Of a DNA stretch of 64,000 bases, positions 26,513 to 35,424 are shown in pieces. The position numbers and the translations under genes were made by a program. The notes beneath the pieces were generated by a model. It was not told the origin of the DNA and ran no database searches. It was given only the letters and a program-made list of their open reading frames with translations. The stretch comes from Spartinivicinus marinus (GTDB taxonomy: Bacteria > Pseudomonadota > Gammaproteobacteria > Pseudomonadales > Zooshikellaceae). The DNA is taken from NCBI RefSeq assembly GCF_026309355.1, contig NZ_JAPJZK010000001.1, forward strand, positions 3,678,501-3,742,500. Reading direction: 5' to 3'. How positions within the stretch are numbered: the first letter of the stretch is position 1; each line of letters opens with the position of its first letter.

Positions 26513-28644
26513 AGAGCAGCCGCCATATCCATATCATAAAGCGCGCCTCGCTGCCTGGCTTCGGCTTCCTGCTCACGTTCTTCTAAAGCATCCTTCACTT
26601 GCTGTGTAACTTCTTCTGCAGACATACCAGGGGCTGCATTGATGGTAATCGGTGCGTTTAGGTGGGTAGTGACATTCATATTCTTTTGCTGGTTGATTTG
26701 CTGTAGCCGCTTTTCTATTTGCTTAGCATTAACAGCTTGTGTCTCTTGTATCTGGGCTCTGCGTTGCTGCGTTCGCTGGTTAATTTTTCCGGCAACTGTT
26801 TTCTTTTCTTCCTCATCATCACCAGTAAACCAACGTTTAATACCTTTTAGCTTCTCAATGGCTTTATTAATCCACTGGAACTTGCTGCGAAGCCAATCAA
26901 TCGCTGGTTGCCAGACTTTCATGAATAGCTTTTTAGCTGAAAAACTAGAAAGCCTGTTTTTAATGTTATTTACCCCTGAGCTAAATGCATTAAGCACAGA
27001 ATCCCAGAGATTACTAAAATAGTCTTTGATCTGGTCCCAGTTAGCGATTAATAAACCTAGAGGTGTACTCGTAAAGAAGTAGTTTTTAATAGCCTCCCAG
27101 GCTACACCGAATATTGCTTTGACTCTCTCCCATAAGTTACCAAAGTAGTCTGTGATTGGTTCCCAATTAGATATCAGCAAGCCTAGCGGCGTAAAATTGA
27201 AAAAGTAGTGTTTAATGGTTTCAAATGCTGAACTACAAGCATTAGCAACAGTATCAAATGTATCACCTAAAAAGGTAGATACAGTACTCCAGTGGGTAAT
27301 AATTAATGTGGCACCAATCGCAATGGCTTTAATAATTAGGCCAACCGGATTGGCCATCATGGCTAAGCCCACCGCTTTAATTGCCGGAATTAATGCCACT
27401 ATTGCCGTGCCTGCGGCTAATACCGCCCCCACTAATTTCACTCCAACTAAAGCGGCTACAACAGCCACAATATTTTTCCAACCAATGGTTTCCTCAATAA
27501 AATGACTGACTTTACTAGCCACAGTAACGACGGTTTTGCCCAGGTTCCACATAAACCGACCCACACTCACTAATGAATCAGCTACCTGGATTAACACTTG
27601 ATTAAAGCGAGCGCCGTATTTTTCATGGAAAGTTTTAAACTTAATCATGAGCTTGGTCACCAAGGGCATAAACTTGGCACCCACTGATTTACTGACACTG
27701 CCAATGATTAGTTTAAAGTTTAAAAACGCGTCCTGGAAATCCTCGGCATTTTTGGCATCTTCTTTTGAGATAATATTGCCAGTGGCTCTGGCGTCTTTTC
27801 TTAGTGCATCGAGTCCTTTTTTCCCATCCTTCAGCATATTGACTAGCCCAACACCTTCGGTATCAAATAGCTTCATCGCCAACCGGACTCTATCTCCTTG
27901 TCGATCATCACCAATATGCTTAATTGCTTCCGAGATATGCTCAAACTGTTCTTCAGGTTTCAGCGAGTTTAACCACTTAGCGTCCAGCCCTAATTCTTTG
28001 AGCGCTTTACCGGTTTTACCAATGCCTGCGGCAGCTTCCGACACCCGTCGTACCATCCGTTGGGAGGCAGTATTAAATTGCGCGGTAGACACCCCAGAAC
28101 GCTCAGCCGCATATTGATATTCTTGGAGCCCTTCGACACTAAAGCCCAGTTTAGCCGCATGCTTGGCAATGGGGTCTCCTCGATCAGCCGTGGATTTCAC
28201 CATGGCCAATAAACCACCTGCAGCCCCCGCTAAGCCACCAGCGGCCCATTTACCGGCGGTTTTTAACTGGCCAAGCCGTTGCATCCCTGATTGCTGAAGT
28301 CCTTGGAAACGGGCGGTACGCTGCATCTGTCGTTGGGTACGTGCCAAGTTATTTAAATTGACTCCATAGCGTTGTGCAGAACGTGAAGCCCGCGACAAGG
28401 ATTGCTCAGTACGCCGAATCGCATTGGCTAACTGCTGATTACTACCACCCGCTTGTTGTTGCTGTTGGCGTAATCGAGCAAGACGCTGGCGATACTGATC
28501 CACCTGTCTTACAGCGGCTAGTTTTTTATTGGTTTCCCGGTAAGCTTTACCTAACCGACTGGCAGCAGATTCGGTTTTTTTAAATGACTTCGCCAGCGAC
28601 TTATCAATATAAGCGCCGATAGCGATATTGAGTCTATTAGCCAT
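26509..28644 (-). CDS. Tail tape measure protein
   Basis: 711 residues. Residues about 10-110 are Gln/Arg-rich coiled coil; a Gly/Ala-rich transmembrane-like region (AAGGLAGAAGGLLAMVKS) follows, then two hydrophobic stretches near residues 390-450. Residues about 470-560 contain a roughly 45-residue unit repeated twice (FTPLGLLISNWEPITDYF and STPLGLLIANWDQIKDYF). It sets tail length and is ejected into the host membrane. The E/E' frameshift pair directly upstream is the usual tape-measure chaperone. Confidence 0.85.
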   Translation of the reverse strand: MANRLNIAIGAYIDKSLAKSFKKTESAASRLGKAYRETNKKLAAVRQVDQYRQRLARLRQQQQQAGGSNQQLANAIRRTEQSLSRASRSAQRYGVNLNNLARTQRQMQRTARFQGLQQSGMQRLGQLKTAGKWAAGGLAGAAGGLLAMVKSTADRGDPIAKHAAKLGFSVEGLQEYQYAAERSGVSTAQFNTASQRMVRRVSEAAAGIGKTGKALKELGLDAKWLNSLKPEEQFEHISEAIKHIGDDRQGDRVRLAMKLFDTEGVGLVNMLKDGKKGLDALRKDARATGNIISKEDAKNAEDFQDAFLNFKLIIGSVSKSVGAKFMPLVTKLMIKFKTFHEKYGARFNQVLIQVADSLVSVGRFMWNLGKTVVTVASKVSHFIEETIGWKNIVAVVAALVGVKLVGAVLAAGTAIVALIPAIKAVGLAMMANPVGLIIKAIAIGATLIITHWSTVSTFLGDTFDTVANACSSAFETIKHYFFNFTPLGLLISNWEPITDYFGNLWERVKAIFGVAWEAIKNYFFTSTPLGLLIANWDQIKDYFSNLWDSVLNAFSSGVNNIKNRLSSFSAKKLFMKVWQPAIDWLRSKFQWINKAIEKLKGIKRWFTGDDEEEKKTVAGKINQRTQQRRAQIQETQAVNAKQIEKRLQQINQQKNMNVTTHLNAPITINAAPGMSAEEVTQQVKDALEEREQEAEARQRGALYDMDMAAAL

Positions 28645-28646
28645 GA

Positions 28647-29017
28647 TTATTGCTTAGGAAGGGATTTATGCCAATCAAGGAGGTCTTCAAGGTCCATGTC
28701 TAACAACTCTGACAATGGGGTGCCTCGCAGATAATAAGACAGGTTTAGGCAGATTTGCTGGACCGATCGCCAGTCGAGTCTAAAAAACCAGCCACCACAT
28801 CATTAAGGCGTTGAAAATCAGCGGCATCTAGCTCTTCTATCGTTTTAATATCCAAGCCCGATAAATCCGCAATCATATGGATACTTTGGCTAATTTCACC
28901 GCCACCGCGTTTTTCAATGTTTTTCATGTCTTTGGTTTTGGGGCGGCGTAAAGTGACTTCGTTAATCACTTCGCCATTGCGTTCGATAGGGTAATTTAAA
29001 GTAATTAATTCGCTCAT
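28647..29017 (-). CDS. E-E' fusion made by -1 frameshift (tape measure chaperone)
   Basis: A canonical slippery heptamer T-TTT-TTA lies in frame at 28781-28787 (codons for Phe78-Leu79 of E). A -1 slip adds 44 residues: RLDWRSVQQICLNLSYYLRG, TPLSELL and DMDLEDLLDWHKSLPKQ, with stop at 28647-28649. The extension matches the GpE family in composition (LSYYLRG, DLLDWH). The product would be 123 residues. In P2 the equivalent E-E' fusion is made by the same kind of slip and is needed for tail assembly. Slip efficiency is unknown. Confidence 0.85.
28745..29017 (-). CDS. P2 E-like tail assembly protein (unshifted)
   Basis: 90 residues: NYPIERNGEVINEVTLRRPKTKDM, EISQSIHMIADLSGLDIKTIEELDAADF and RLNDVVAGFLDS, the pattern of phage tail assembly protein E. 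It ends at TAA unless the ribosome slips at 28781-28787. It sits between tube and tape measure genes, as in P2. Confidence 0.85.
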   Translation of the reverse strand: MSELITLNYPIERNGEVINEVTLRRPKTKDMKNIEKRGGGEISQSIHMIADLSGLDIKTIEELDAADFQRLNDVVAGFLDSTGDRSSKSA

Positions 29018-29051
29018 GATGCACCTATTGTGTTGTATGTTGGTTTAGAGT

Positions 29052-29555
29052 TTATAAGCCTAAAAATTCACGGACGCTTTGCATGTGATCAGTGCCTTCT
29101 ATTTTGCGCACATGGTTAACCACATCGATCTCGTAAATGAGTTTGTTATTGATGGTGAGTTTGTAGTAATCCAGTTTGACCGTGGTCGTTAAGCTGGATA
29201 GCTCGGCTTGTTTCCATTCACCAAAATCTATTTCACTCACCAGGCCACGGCAAACCGCATCAATTCCTTGATCACCCTGACCAGGGTTGCGCAATACACC
29301 TTTGATATTGAACGGCACTTGCTTACCTTGCTGGAAACCAAACTCTTTCAGTACGTTGATATTACAGTCATCAATGGTAAAGCTCAGCTCCATGGCTTCC
29401 ATCCCCATATCCAGGTGGGTAACGCCATCCATGCCACCACCTCTAAACTCTTCGGTTTTAACTGTGAGCTTTGGGAGTGTAATAGACTGCACTCGTCCTG
29501 CCTGGCTTACCCCATCAATAAACAGGGTGGCATAAGTGACATTATTGGCGTGCAC
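29052..29555 (-). CDS. Major tail tube protein (P2 FII-like)
   Basis: 167 residues, close to P2 FII. VNNVTYATLFIDG-type opening, then VQSITLPKLTVKTEEFRGGGMDG, LSFTIDDCNINVLKEFG and DYYKLTINNKLIYEIDVVNHVRKI. Overlaps the sheath gene end by 14 bases. Forms the inner tube of a contractile tail. Confidence 0.9.
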   Translation of the reverse strand: MHANNVTYATLFIDGVSQAGRVQSITLPKLTVKTEEFRGGGMDGVTHLDMGMEAMELSFTIDDCNINVLKEFGFQQGKQVPFNIKGVLRNPGQGDQGIDAVCRGLVSEIDFGEWKQAELSSLTTTVKLDYYKLTINNKLIYEIDVVNHVRKIEGTDHMQSVREFLGL

Positions 29556-30741
29556 TGAGCACCTCCTTAAAATAATCGTCGGTTAACGTCGCATTAAAGG
29601 TGATATGTTCAGCTGGGGTGGGCGGGGTAAAATCAAAGTTAAAATACACCTTGCCATCCGCTAAGGCGTCTGGGGTATTTAAGTCTGGATCAGCCCAGCA
29701 AGTGCCGCCTAAAATAGCCCCGATATTTTTTAGCCGACGTAGATAATTGTTGACACCTTCCGTTACATCAGCCACATAGTTTTTGCTGATATTTCTATCA
29801 ACCGCCCACATATGCGCCCGCTGCAGTGAGTCATAAATAATTTCGGCTGTGCGCACTACATTAATAAAGGCCCATTTAGGATCACCACTACAGGTACGGT
29901 TACCCCACAGGCGGTAGCCATCTTCCTGAATAATGGTGGTGACATCATGGCTATTTAAGTAATTGGCTCGGCAGTTTTTATCACCCAGTTTAAAATCAAT
30001 CGGTCTTGCGGTACCTAGCACGCCGTTCATTAATTTATTCGAGGGTGAATGCCAAAACCCGTTGTCGTTATCAATTTTAGCCATGAGTCCCGCGACTCGG
30101 GCTGAGGGTGGTTCAATGACAATGCCGCCTTTACCTTCATTTGCATCGCTATTCCAGACTTTAACCCAAGGATCGACTAGGTAGGCATAACGTTTACCAA
30201 ATGCTTTACGGTAGTTAACGGCCTCTTCACCTGTCGTATTAGGGCCATCAATGATTGCCACTCCACCTAATCGTTCAGCGGCTATGATCAAGGTATCAGC
30301 AGCGGCTTTGATATGTGAAAATTCTGGTGCAATTAAAATACGTGGCTCGACATGTACGGTACTTTTAGCATCAAGCAGTGCATAAATACCGGTATTAGGT
30401 TCGCCTGCCTTACCAATAATGGCACTCAGTGCCGTATTTTCATTATCCGTCGTTTCTGGGGCTACTGGTGGTTTATCGTTTACCCGAATAACGACAACCA
30501 TCGCCCCAATCTGGTCAAAGATACCTTGTAAGGCGGCAGGCAAAGTACCTGTTTCACCTAATTCTTTAGCTTTTTTTAAACTACCGGCTAATAACACTGG
30601 GGTGTCATAGGGGAAAACGTCGTCTTTAGCCTCGGGCGCTGTACCCACTAAACCAATCACACTGCTTTTGACGGTACGTATTGGGCGTGGACCGCTGTCG
30701 ATTTCAACGACCTCGACGCCATGGAGAAATTCTTCAGGCAT
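29542..30741 (-). CDS. Contractile tail sheath protein (P2 FI-like)
   Basis: 399 residues, almost the P2 FI length. It has FLHGVEVVEIDSGPRPIRTVKSSVIGLVGTA, VEPRILIAPEF, a mid-domain with YLVDPWVKVWN and SARVAGLMAKIDND, and a C-terminal NFDFTPPTPAEHITF followed by ARQ. This is the strongest evidence that the phage is a myovirus. A 44-base gap separates it from the fibre-like gene upstream. Confidence 0.92.
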   Translation of the reverse strand: MPEEFLHGVEVVEIDSGPRPIRTVKSSVIGLVGTAPEAKDDVFPYDTPVLLAGSLKKAKELGETGTLPAALQGIFDQIGAMVVVIRVNDKPPVAPETTDNENTALSAIIGKAGEPNTGIYALLDAKSTVHVEPRILIAPEFSHIKAAADTLIIAAERLGGVAIIDGPNTTGEEAVNYRKAFGKRYAYLVDPWVKVWNSDANEGKGGIVIEPPSARVAGLMAKIDNDNGFWHSPSNKLMNGVLGTARPIDFKLGDKNCRANYLNSHDVTTIIQEDGYRLWGNRTCSGDPKWAFINVVRTAEIIYDSLQRAHMWAVDRNISKNYVADVTEGVNNYLRRLKNIGAILGGTCWADPDLNTPDALADGKVYFNFDFTPPTPAEHITFNATLTDDYFKEVLSARQ

Positions 30742-30785
30742 AAGGGTTCCTTTTTGAATTAATTTATAGGGGAGTATAGTGCTAA

Positions 30786-31559
30786 CTATGATCGTTCGAT
30801 TGAGCGCCGGCTCTCACGATCAAGGTCAGGCAAAGGGTCTGTATCAAAAGGATTTTCGCCGTGCATTGAAGGATAATAGCCCCATAGCGGCTTATCCCTA
30901 TCAATGGGCACATAACCCGTCACAATCGCAGGCCAGAAAAATAACACTTCACCTGCCGGAGAATACACATAAGGGTGAGCATGAAAATATGAGCCAGGCT
31001 GGCTTTCATAGTTTGCACCGCATACCCCCCATTCATGATTAACACCGTTAAGCCAGGTATAACGAATATCACCAGAGATTAATTTTGCATAGCAGCCTAC
31101 AGTGAGTGGTACTGAACGGTTGGCAGGAACTGTGGGGTAAATAGAGTAGGCATTATGTGTATCTCGATCATAACCGCTCCACTTCAGTCTCAGTACACGA
31201 ATGGTCGGCTGTAAATACTTATGCCCTTTAAGCCCCATACACGTCAGAATTTCTTTTTCTTCGCTATCTCGCTGCTCCCAATCTATACCAGTTTTAATTT
31301 CTCGATATAATGAGACTTCAATAGAAAATGCTTCGCTTTTATCAAATCCATCTAACATCTTATCCACTAAATTTCCAAACTGATTTTTGGATTGTCGGTA
31401 AAAGGGGCTTTCCTTATGGGCCTCTAACATAAAAGCATTAAAACGATCTTCAGCGGCTTTCAGTTGCTGATTAATATCATTGATTTTATTTTGTACTACT
31501 TCTGTTAATTGATTACTGGCCTGTACCGCATCTGCTAACCGTTGTTCGATAGTCATCAT
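30786..31559 (-). CDS. Putative tail fibre protein
   Basis: 257 residues. The N-terminal 60 residues are coiled coil (RLADAVQASNQLTEVVQNKINDINQQL), followed by a globular, Trp/Tyr-rich part (RVLRLKWSGYDRDTHNAY, SYFHAHPYVYSPAGEVLFFW). Position after the H-like gene fits a fibre tip or fibre assembly protein. I do not recognise a named family; host-binding proteins vary fast. It overlaps the upstream gene by 4 bases. Confidence 0.6.
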   Translation of the reverse strand: MMTIEQRLADAVQASNQLTEVVQNKINDINQQLKAAEDRFNAFMLEAHKESPFYRQSKNQFGNLVDKMLDGFDKSEAFSIEVSLYREIKTGIDWEQRDSEEKEILTCMGLKGHKYLQPTIRVLRLKWSGYDRDTHNAYSIYPTVPANRSVPLTVGCYAKLISGDIRYTWLNGVNHEWGVCGANYESQPGSYFHAHPYVYSPAGEVLFFWPAIVTGYVPIDRDKPLWGYYPSMHGENPFDTDPLPDLDRESRRSIERS

Positions 31560-32086
31560 TTCCTCGCTGTTTTTTCGTATTGATTAAATGAAAATAACAA
31601 TTCCAGGTGGCGACGCATTTGGTCAATTTGCGCCTGACTTAACATAGCGAACTGCTCTAAAAATAAGGCAATGGCAATATCCGCCCCTTGGTCATTGACG
31701 GTAATGGCGTCGGCAGGCATGCCACTGAGTATGAAGTCAGTCGAGAAAAAACAAGGCGCGCTTGCAGCCTTATACTGCAAGGCTTTCTCTAATGATGACC
31801 AAACCGCTAATAAAGTGCCATCCTCTAAAAATATGCCAAACTCTCTAATCCAAAACTCTGACTCACCATCGGCTATGGCGCTTAAAATGATATGTGTTTT
31901 ACCGGCACGTTCACTTTTTGAAATAGGCAACCTGAGTTGCTCACTTTTTAATTGAGTCTGTTTCGCGTTAGGCAGGTAACGACCATCACCCAGCGCAATT
32001 TCAGCAATGGTGGCTTGTAAACCATCATTACTGGCATTAAATACCGCCTGCAATCCTGCATCGGTAATAATAGGATTAATTTGCAT
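31556..32086 (-). CDS. Tail fibre/collar protein, P2 H-like N-terminal part
   Basis: 176 residues from the ATG at 32086 (MQINPIITDAGLQAVFNA), chosen because AGGAAT lies just before it; the frame is open to 32140. It shows the DUF3751-type attachment domain: AEIALGDGRYLPNAKQTQL, FWIREFGIFLEDGTLLAVWS and FFSTDFILSGMPADAITV. P2 H is far longer, so here the attachment domain and the distal fibre are separate genes. Confidence 0.75.
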   Translation of the reverse strand: MQINPIITDAGLQAVFNASNDGLQATIAEIALGDGRYLPNAKQTQLKSEQLRLPISKSERAGKTHIILSAIADGESEFWIREFGIFLEDGTLLAVWSSLEKALQYKAASAPCFFSTDFILSGMPADAITVNDQGADIAIALFLEQFAMLSQAQIDQMRRHLELLFSFNQYEKTARK

Positions 32087-32094
32087 GGTTATTC

Positions 32095-32706
32095 CTATAC
32101 ACGAATAATTGTCAGTGGACGGACTACAGCCGTCGCACAAATACCCAGCGTGTTTTGCTGCTCAATGCGACCAACACTGGTGACTCTGATGCTATTGATA
32201 TTTCGAGTAACACAACTTGCTGTAATGCCTGTATTAAATTTGGCACCCAGCTGAAAACTAAAATGGCTGCGTACATTTTTAGTACGTTGAATAGTTTCTT
32301 GGATTTGCTCAATTAATTCTTTATTTAAAATATCACCTGATGTATTTAAATTATCATTGGCATAGGCAGTAACCTGAAAAGTAAAGGGCTTGCCATTGTA
32401 TTCAAACCACTCTTTAATTTCGGTTTGCACATGTAATGCGTCTAGTGCTTTTTTAAGCGCACCTCTTGTGCCTTTAATCCGATGCACCGCCACACTATTC
32501 GCAATGGTTTGTCGTTTAACATACTCAGGCCAATCTGGATTCCATACATCCACCGATAAGGCCCAAGCCAACCAGGGCAAACAATTCGCTGGGCAAGTAT
32601 CAGGATTCCAGACGTGATTAGGATAAGCGGGTATGTCACTCATACGACCAGTGCTATCAGCCAATCCTTCCTCTAAAGGGCTTGCATTGTTGGGTAATAA
32701 ACTCAT
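32095..32706 (-). CDS. Baseplate protein I (P2 I-like)
   Basis: 203 residues. LPNNASPLEEGLADSTGRMSDIPAY, VWNPDTCPANCLPWLAWALSVDVW and VHRIKGTRGALKKALDAL are the family signatures. Follows gene J by 17 bases. Part of the wedge of a contractile baseplate. Confidence 0.85.
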   Translation of the reverse strand: MSLLPNNASPLEEGLADSTGRMSDIPAYPNHVWNPDTCPANCLPWLAWALSVDVWNPDWPEYVKRQTIANSVAVHRIKGTRGALKKALDALHVQTEIKEWFEYNGKPFTFQVTAYANDNLNTSGDILNKELIEQIQETIQRTKNVRSHFSFQLGAKFNTGITASCVTRNINSIRVTSVGRIEQQNTLGICATAVVRPLTIIRV

Positions 32707-32723
32707 GAGAAAAAATGGATTAT

Positions 32724-33620
32724 TTAAGCGAGGTTTATAGCAATTGATTTGGCTTTAGGTGCTTGAAAGACTTTGGCTTGAATATCTGCTGTCGGTGACA
32801 GCAATTCCACACGGGTAACGCCCCCCATATGGAGCGCATCATAAATACCCGAAAGCGCCACAGTTTTACCCAGTTTATAACACTGCTCGACATACTCATT
32901 CAGTGCTGTTGTAGCTGTATCGATAATGGCTTTAGAAGACGGCCCTTGTTGTACATGCAGTTTGGCATCAATGGAATAGTCGATAATTGCAGCGGCTTGC
33001 ACGGTAATATGATCGGTTAACGGCCTGACATCTTCATCATTTAACGCGGTTAACAACGCCTGTTTTATTTCATCATCCGGTGCCATATCGGCTTCATTAG
33101 CTAAAGGTCGCCGCAAAAAAGTAATCATCACCTCGCCAGGCTCATCAGAATACACAGAGACATCCGCAATTTGATCATGGGCATTATGCGCATGAGCTAA
33201 ATAGGCACCCACTGGGCCAGCGGTTGAATAACCTTCAGGCCCTAATTGAATACGACGCCTAAAGTCTTCGTCAGTCTCCATAATCGGTGGTTCTGGTGGT
33301 ATTTGGCTATCATCACCTGAATCAATCACTTTACGCTTAACGCCGTAATTAGCGCCTAAATGATCTAAATCATTACCCACTGCATATGCCAGCATGACGG
33401 CTTTAGCCCGTTCATTAAACTGCTGTCGAATCAGCATTTCACGATAAGCACAGACCTCTAAAATCTTCATCGCAGGATCAGATTCGACCAGTGCCGTAAA
33501 ACTGCTATCGCGCTTTTGTAAATCGGCCAGCATGGCAGCAAGAATCGCCTCGTAATCGATAGGCTCGATTACATCAGGTGCAGGTAACTGTGATAAATCA
33601 ATAGCGGTAAATTCGCTCAT
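32724..33620 (-). CDS. Baseplate wedge protein J (P2 J-like)
   Basis: 298 residues, the P2 J size. Includes FTAIDLSQLPAPDVIEP, MKILEVCAYREMLIRQQFNERAKAVMLAYAVG, NDLDHLGANYGVKR and GPVGAYLAHAHNAHDQIADVSV. Overlaps the W-like gene by 4 bases. Homologous to gp6-type wedge proteins of contractile systems. Confidence 0.9.
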   Translation of the reverse strand: MSEFTAIDLSQLPAPDVIEPIDYEAILAAMLADLQKRDSSFTALVESDPAMKILEVCAYREMLIRQQFNERAKAVMLAYAVGNDLDHLGANYGVKRKVIDSGDDSQIPPEPPIMETDEDFRRRIQLGPEGYSTAGPVGAYLAHAHNAHDQIADVSVYSDEPGEVMITFLRRPLANEADMAPDDEIKQALLTALNDEDVRPLTDHITVQAAAIIDYSIDAKLHVQQGPSSKAIIDTATTALNEYVEQCYKLGKTVALSGIYDALHMGGVTRVELLSPTADIQAKVFQAPKAKSIAINLA

Positions 33621-33952
33621 ACAATGATGCCATCCAATGTAATGGGTTTGCCTTCCAGTAAATAAATCCCTTCTAACGCAATCAATAACTCGCCTGGCTC
33701 GCCGCGATAAGCCTTAACCTTGTTGACTTTTATGCGTGGTTCCCAACGGATTAAGGCTTCTGCGGTTGCCGCGTAGATTTCCACTAACCACTGACCATTC
33801 ATAGGGCGGTCCACTAACTCAGGCAAACGGCTACCATAATCACGCCGCATCAGTCGGGTACCGATGCGGGTGGTTAATATATCAGTGATGGATTGGCGGA
33901 GGTGATCGAGGTTAGAAAGGGGTTTACCGGTTTTTCTGTTGGTTCCTTGCAT
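33617..33952 (-). CDS. Baseplate protein W (P2 W / T4 gp25-like)
   Basis: 111 residues. The gp25 fold shows LDHLRQSITDILTTRIGTRLMRRDYGSRLPELVD and AEALIRWEPRIKVNKVKAY. Initiates sheath assembly on the baseplate in related systems. Separated from V by about 0.9 kb that holds a plus-strand cargo gene. Confidence 0.88.
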   Translation of the reverse strand: MQGTNRKTGKPLSNLDHLRQSITDILTTRIGTRLMRRDYGSRLPELVDRPMNGQWLVEIYAATAEALIRWEPRIKVNKVKAYRGEPGELLIALEGIYLLEGKPITLDGIIV

Positions 33953-34251
33953 AAAAATACTGATATGAGAATTCCCATAACGGTTAATTAATTAGGTACT
34001 ATCAAGTTGGTTATTGCTTACTTAAAAACACTAATAAGCAAGCACATGTTTAATGCTTATTGCTTTGCATCAAATATACGACATTTGATTTCAATAATTT
34101 GAAATATCAGAAAACTAAAGTTGTAAACTAATTCAAGATACATTATAAATGTGTTGCGACAAATATCTAACTAATTAGACTTAAATTTGTTGGTATATAT
34201 TTAAACAACACTAAAGTACCCAGTAATAAAATGAATATAGGATGTTCAATT

Positions 34252-34722
34252 ATGATCTTAAAAAAAATTCTTCCTATCGCTTTGGTAACAACATTATCTA
34301 CAGCTGTCTCAGCTGACTCTTGGAGTGAAGATTTTACTAAAGACTTTAAGCCTGAAGTTGCTACATATCTAGCTAAATGGTATGAAGATAATTACAGCAA
34401 TTATTCTTATATTTATAGAAAATTCTGTTTTTGTCCTGAATCAGGAAAATCATTTACGGTTGACGTAAGGGATAACGAAGTCAAAAAAGTTACCTACACT
34501 GATACTAATGAAAAAGTACCAGAATCCTATATGAACACATTTGATACCATTGATGGACTTTTTGCTGATTTAATTAAAGCTAATAAAAGTGCTCACAAAA
34601 TAAATGTTCAATTTAATGAACGCTTTGGTAACCCAAGTAGTGTTTACATTGACCATGATCCTCGGATTGCAGATGAAGAAACTGCCTATTCTATAGATCA
34701 AATTTATGTAATGTTGCCCTAA
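34252..34722 (+). CDS. Exported DUF6174-like cargo protein
   Basis: 156 residues from the ATG at 34252 (MILKKILPIALVTTLSTAVSA signal peptide); AGGA lies upstream, and an ATG at 34231 is an alternative. Mature features: YSYIYRKFCFCPESGKSF, VRDNEVKKVTYTD, TIDGLFADLIKANK and a final NPSSVYIDHDPRIADEETAY, which match DUF6174. It reads against the tail operon between genes W and V, with its own AT-rich promoter region. It is probably a moron expressed in the lysogen. Function unknown. Confidence 0.65.
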   Translation: MILKKILPIALVTTLSTAVSADSWSEDFTKDFKPEVATYLAKWYEDNYSNYSYIYRKFCFCPESGKSFTVDVRDNEVKKVTYTDTNEKVPESYMNTFDTIDGLFADLIKANKSAHKINVQFNERFGNPSSVYIDHDPRIADEETAYSIDQIYVMLP

Positions 34723-34744
34723 ACAGCTTTTATATCTTTTGGTA

Positions 34745-34847
34745 TAGTGCCTCACTAATGTGTTTACCTTAATTAACTGTACTTATTGCTGAAAACAATA
34801 AGTGCTCGGTAGATCGGTTTACGATCAAACACACTTTCGAGGCACTA
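34745..34847. repeat. Branched inverted-repeat element between convergent genes
   Basis: Outer arms TAGTGCCTC / GAGGCACTA, a symmetric 5+5 internal loop, arms TGTGTTT / AAACACA, then two hairpins inside: ACTTATTG / CAATAAGT (34781-34803) and GATCG / CGATC (34812-34826). All stems are perfect. The fold is a cloverleaf-like 103 nt with no T-run. It lies between the DUF6174 gene and gene V. Confidence 0.65.
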
Positions 34848-34851
34848 CCAG

Positions 34852-35424
34852 TTATTGTTTATTCCCCGTGGGCACTGCTGTACCATGCCCTGGCACATCA
34901 TGGCCATGACCGTTATAAATATCCCGATCGTCTTGCATACTTCGCGTGTGGTCGGTTATATCGCCAGTGGCTTCAATATTTCCATCCACAAACACATCAC
35001 CCACAATATGCACACCTTGAGGGCTCACTAGTTTGGTATTACCCTCGCCGGTTAGCTCAATAATTAATTCATCATTGCCCCGGTGATAACTAAACCGCGC
35101 ATGATTTTTAAATAGCCATACCGACTCGTCAGGATCATAGCTAGGGGTTGGGTGTTTGTTTTGATAGACAGCAGGTAACACAAAGCCATTGGCTAGCTCA
35201 CCACTGGGTGATAACACAATCACTTGTTCACCCACTTCAGGAGCCCACCAACTTTGGTCATTGCCTGCTCTTGTCGTTAACCAAGGTAACCAGCCAGAGG
35301 TTAATTGATCGATTTGCACTCTAACACGTGTGCGTTGGTGATCGACTTGATGGATAGTACCTGGCCGAATTAAATTAACTAAAAGCCGGTAAAGCTCATT
35401 AACGCGAAACAACTCGGTAGTCAT
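34852..35424 (-). CDS. Baseplate spike protein V (P2 V-like)
   Basis: 190 residues. OB-fold opening VNLIRPGTIHQVDHQRTRVRVQIDQL, then WWAPEVGEQVIVLSPSGELANGFVLPAVY, and a C-terminal spike with GVHIVGDVFVDGNIEATGDI and a His-containing NGHGHDVPGHG tip that may hold iron. Overlaps the gene upstream by 26 bases. It pierces the outer membrane during infection. Confidence 0.9.
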   Translation of the reverse strand: MTTELFRVNELYRLLVNLIRPGTIHQVDHQRTRVRVQIDQLTSGWLPWLTTRAGNDQSWWAPEVGEQVIVLSPSGELANGFVLPAVYQNKHPTPSYDPDESVWLFKNHARFSYHRGNDELIIELTGEGNTKLVSPQGVHIVGDVFVDGNIEATGDITDHTRSMQDDRDIYNGHGHDVPGHGTAVPTGNKQ

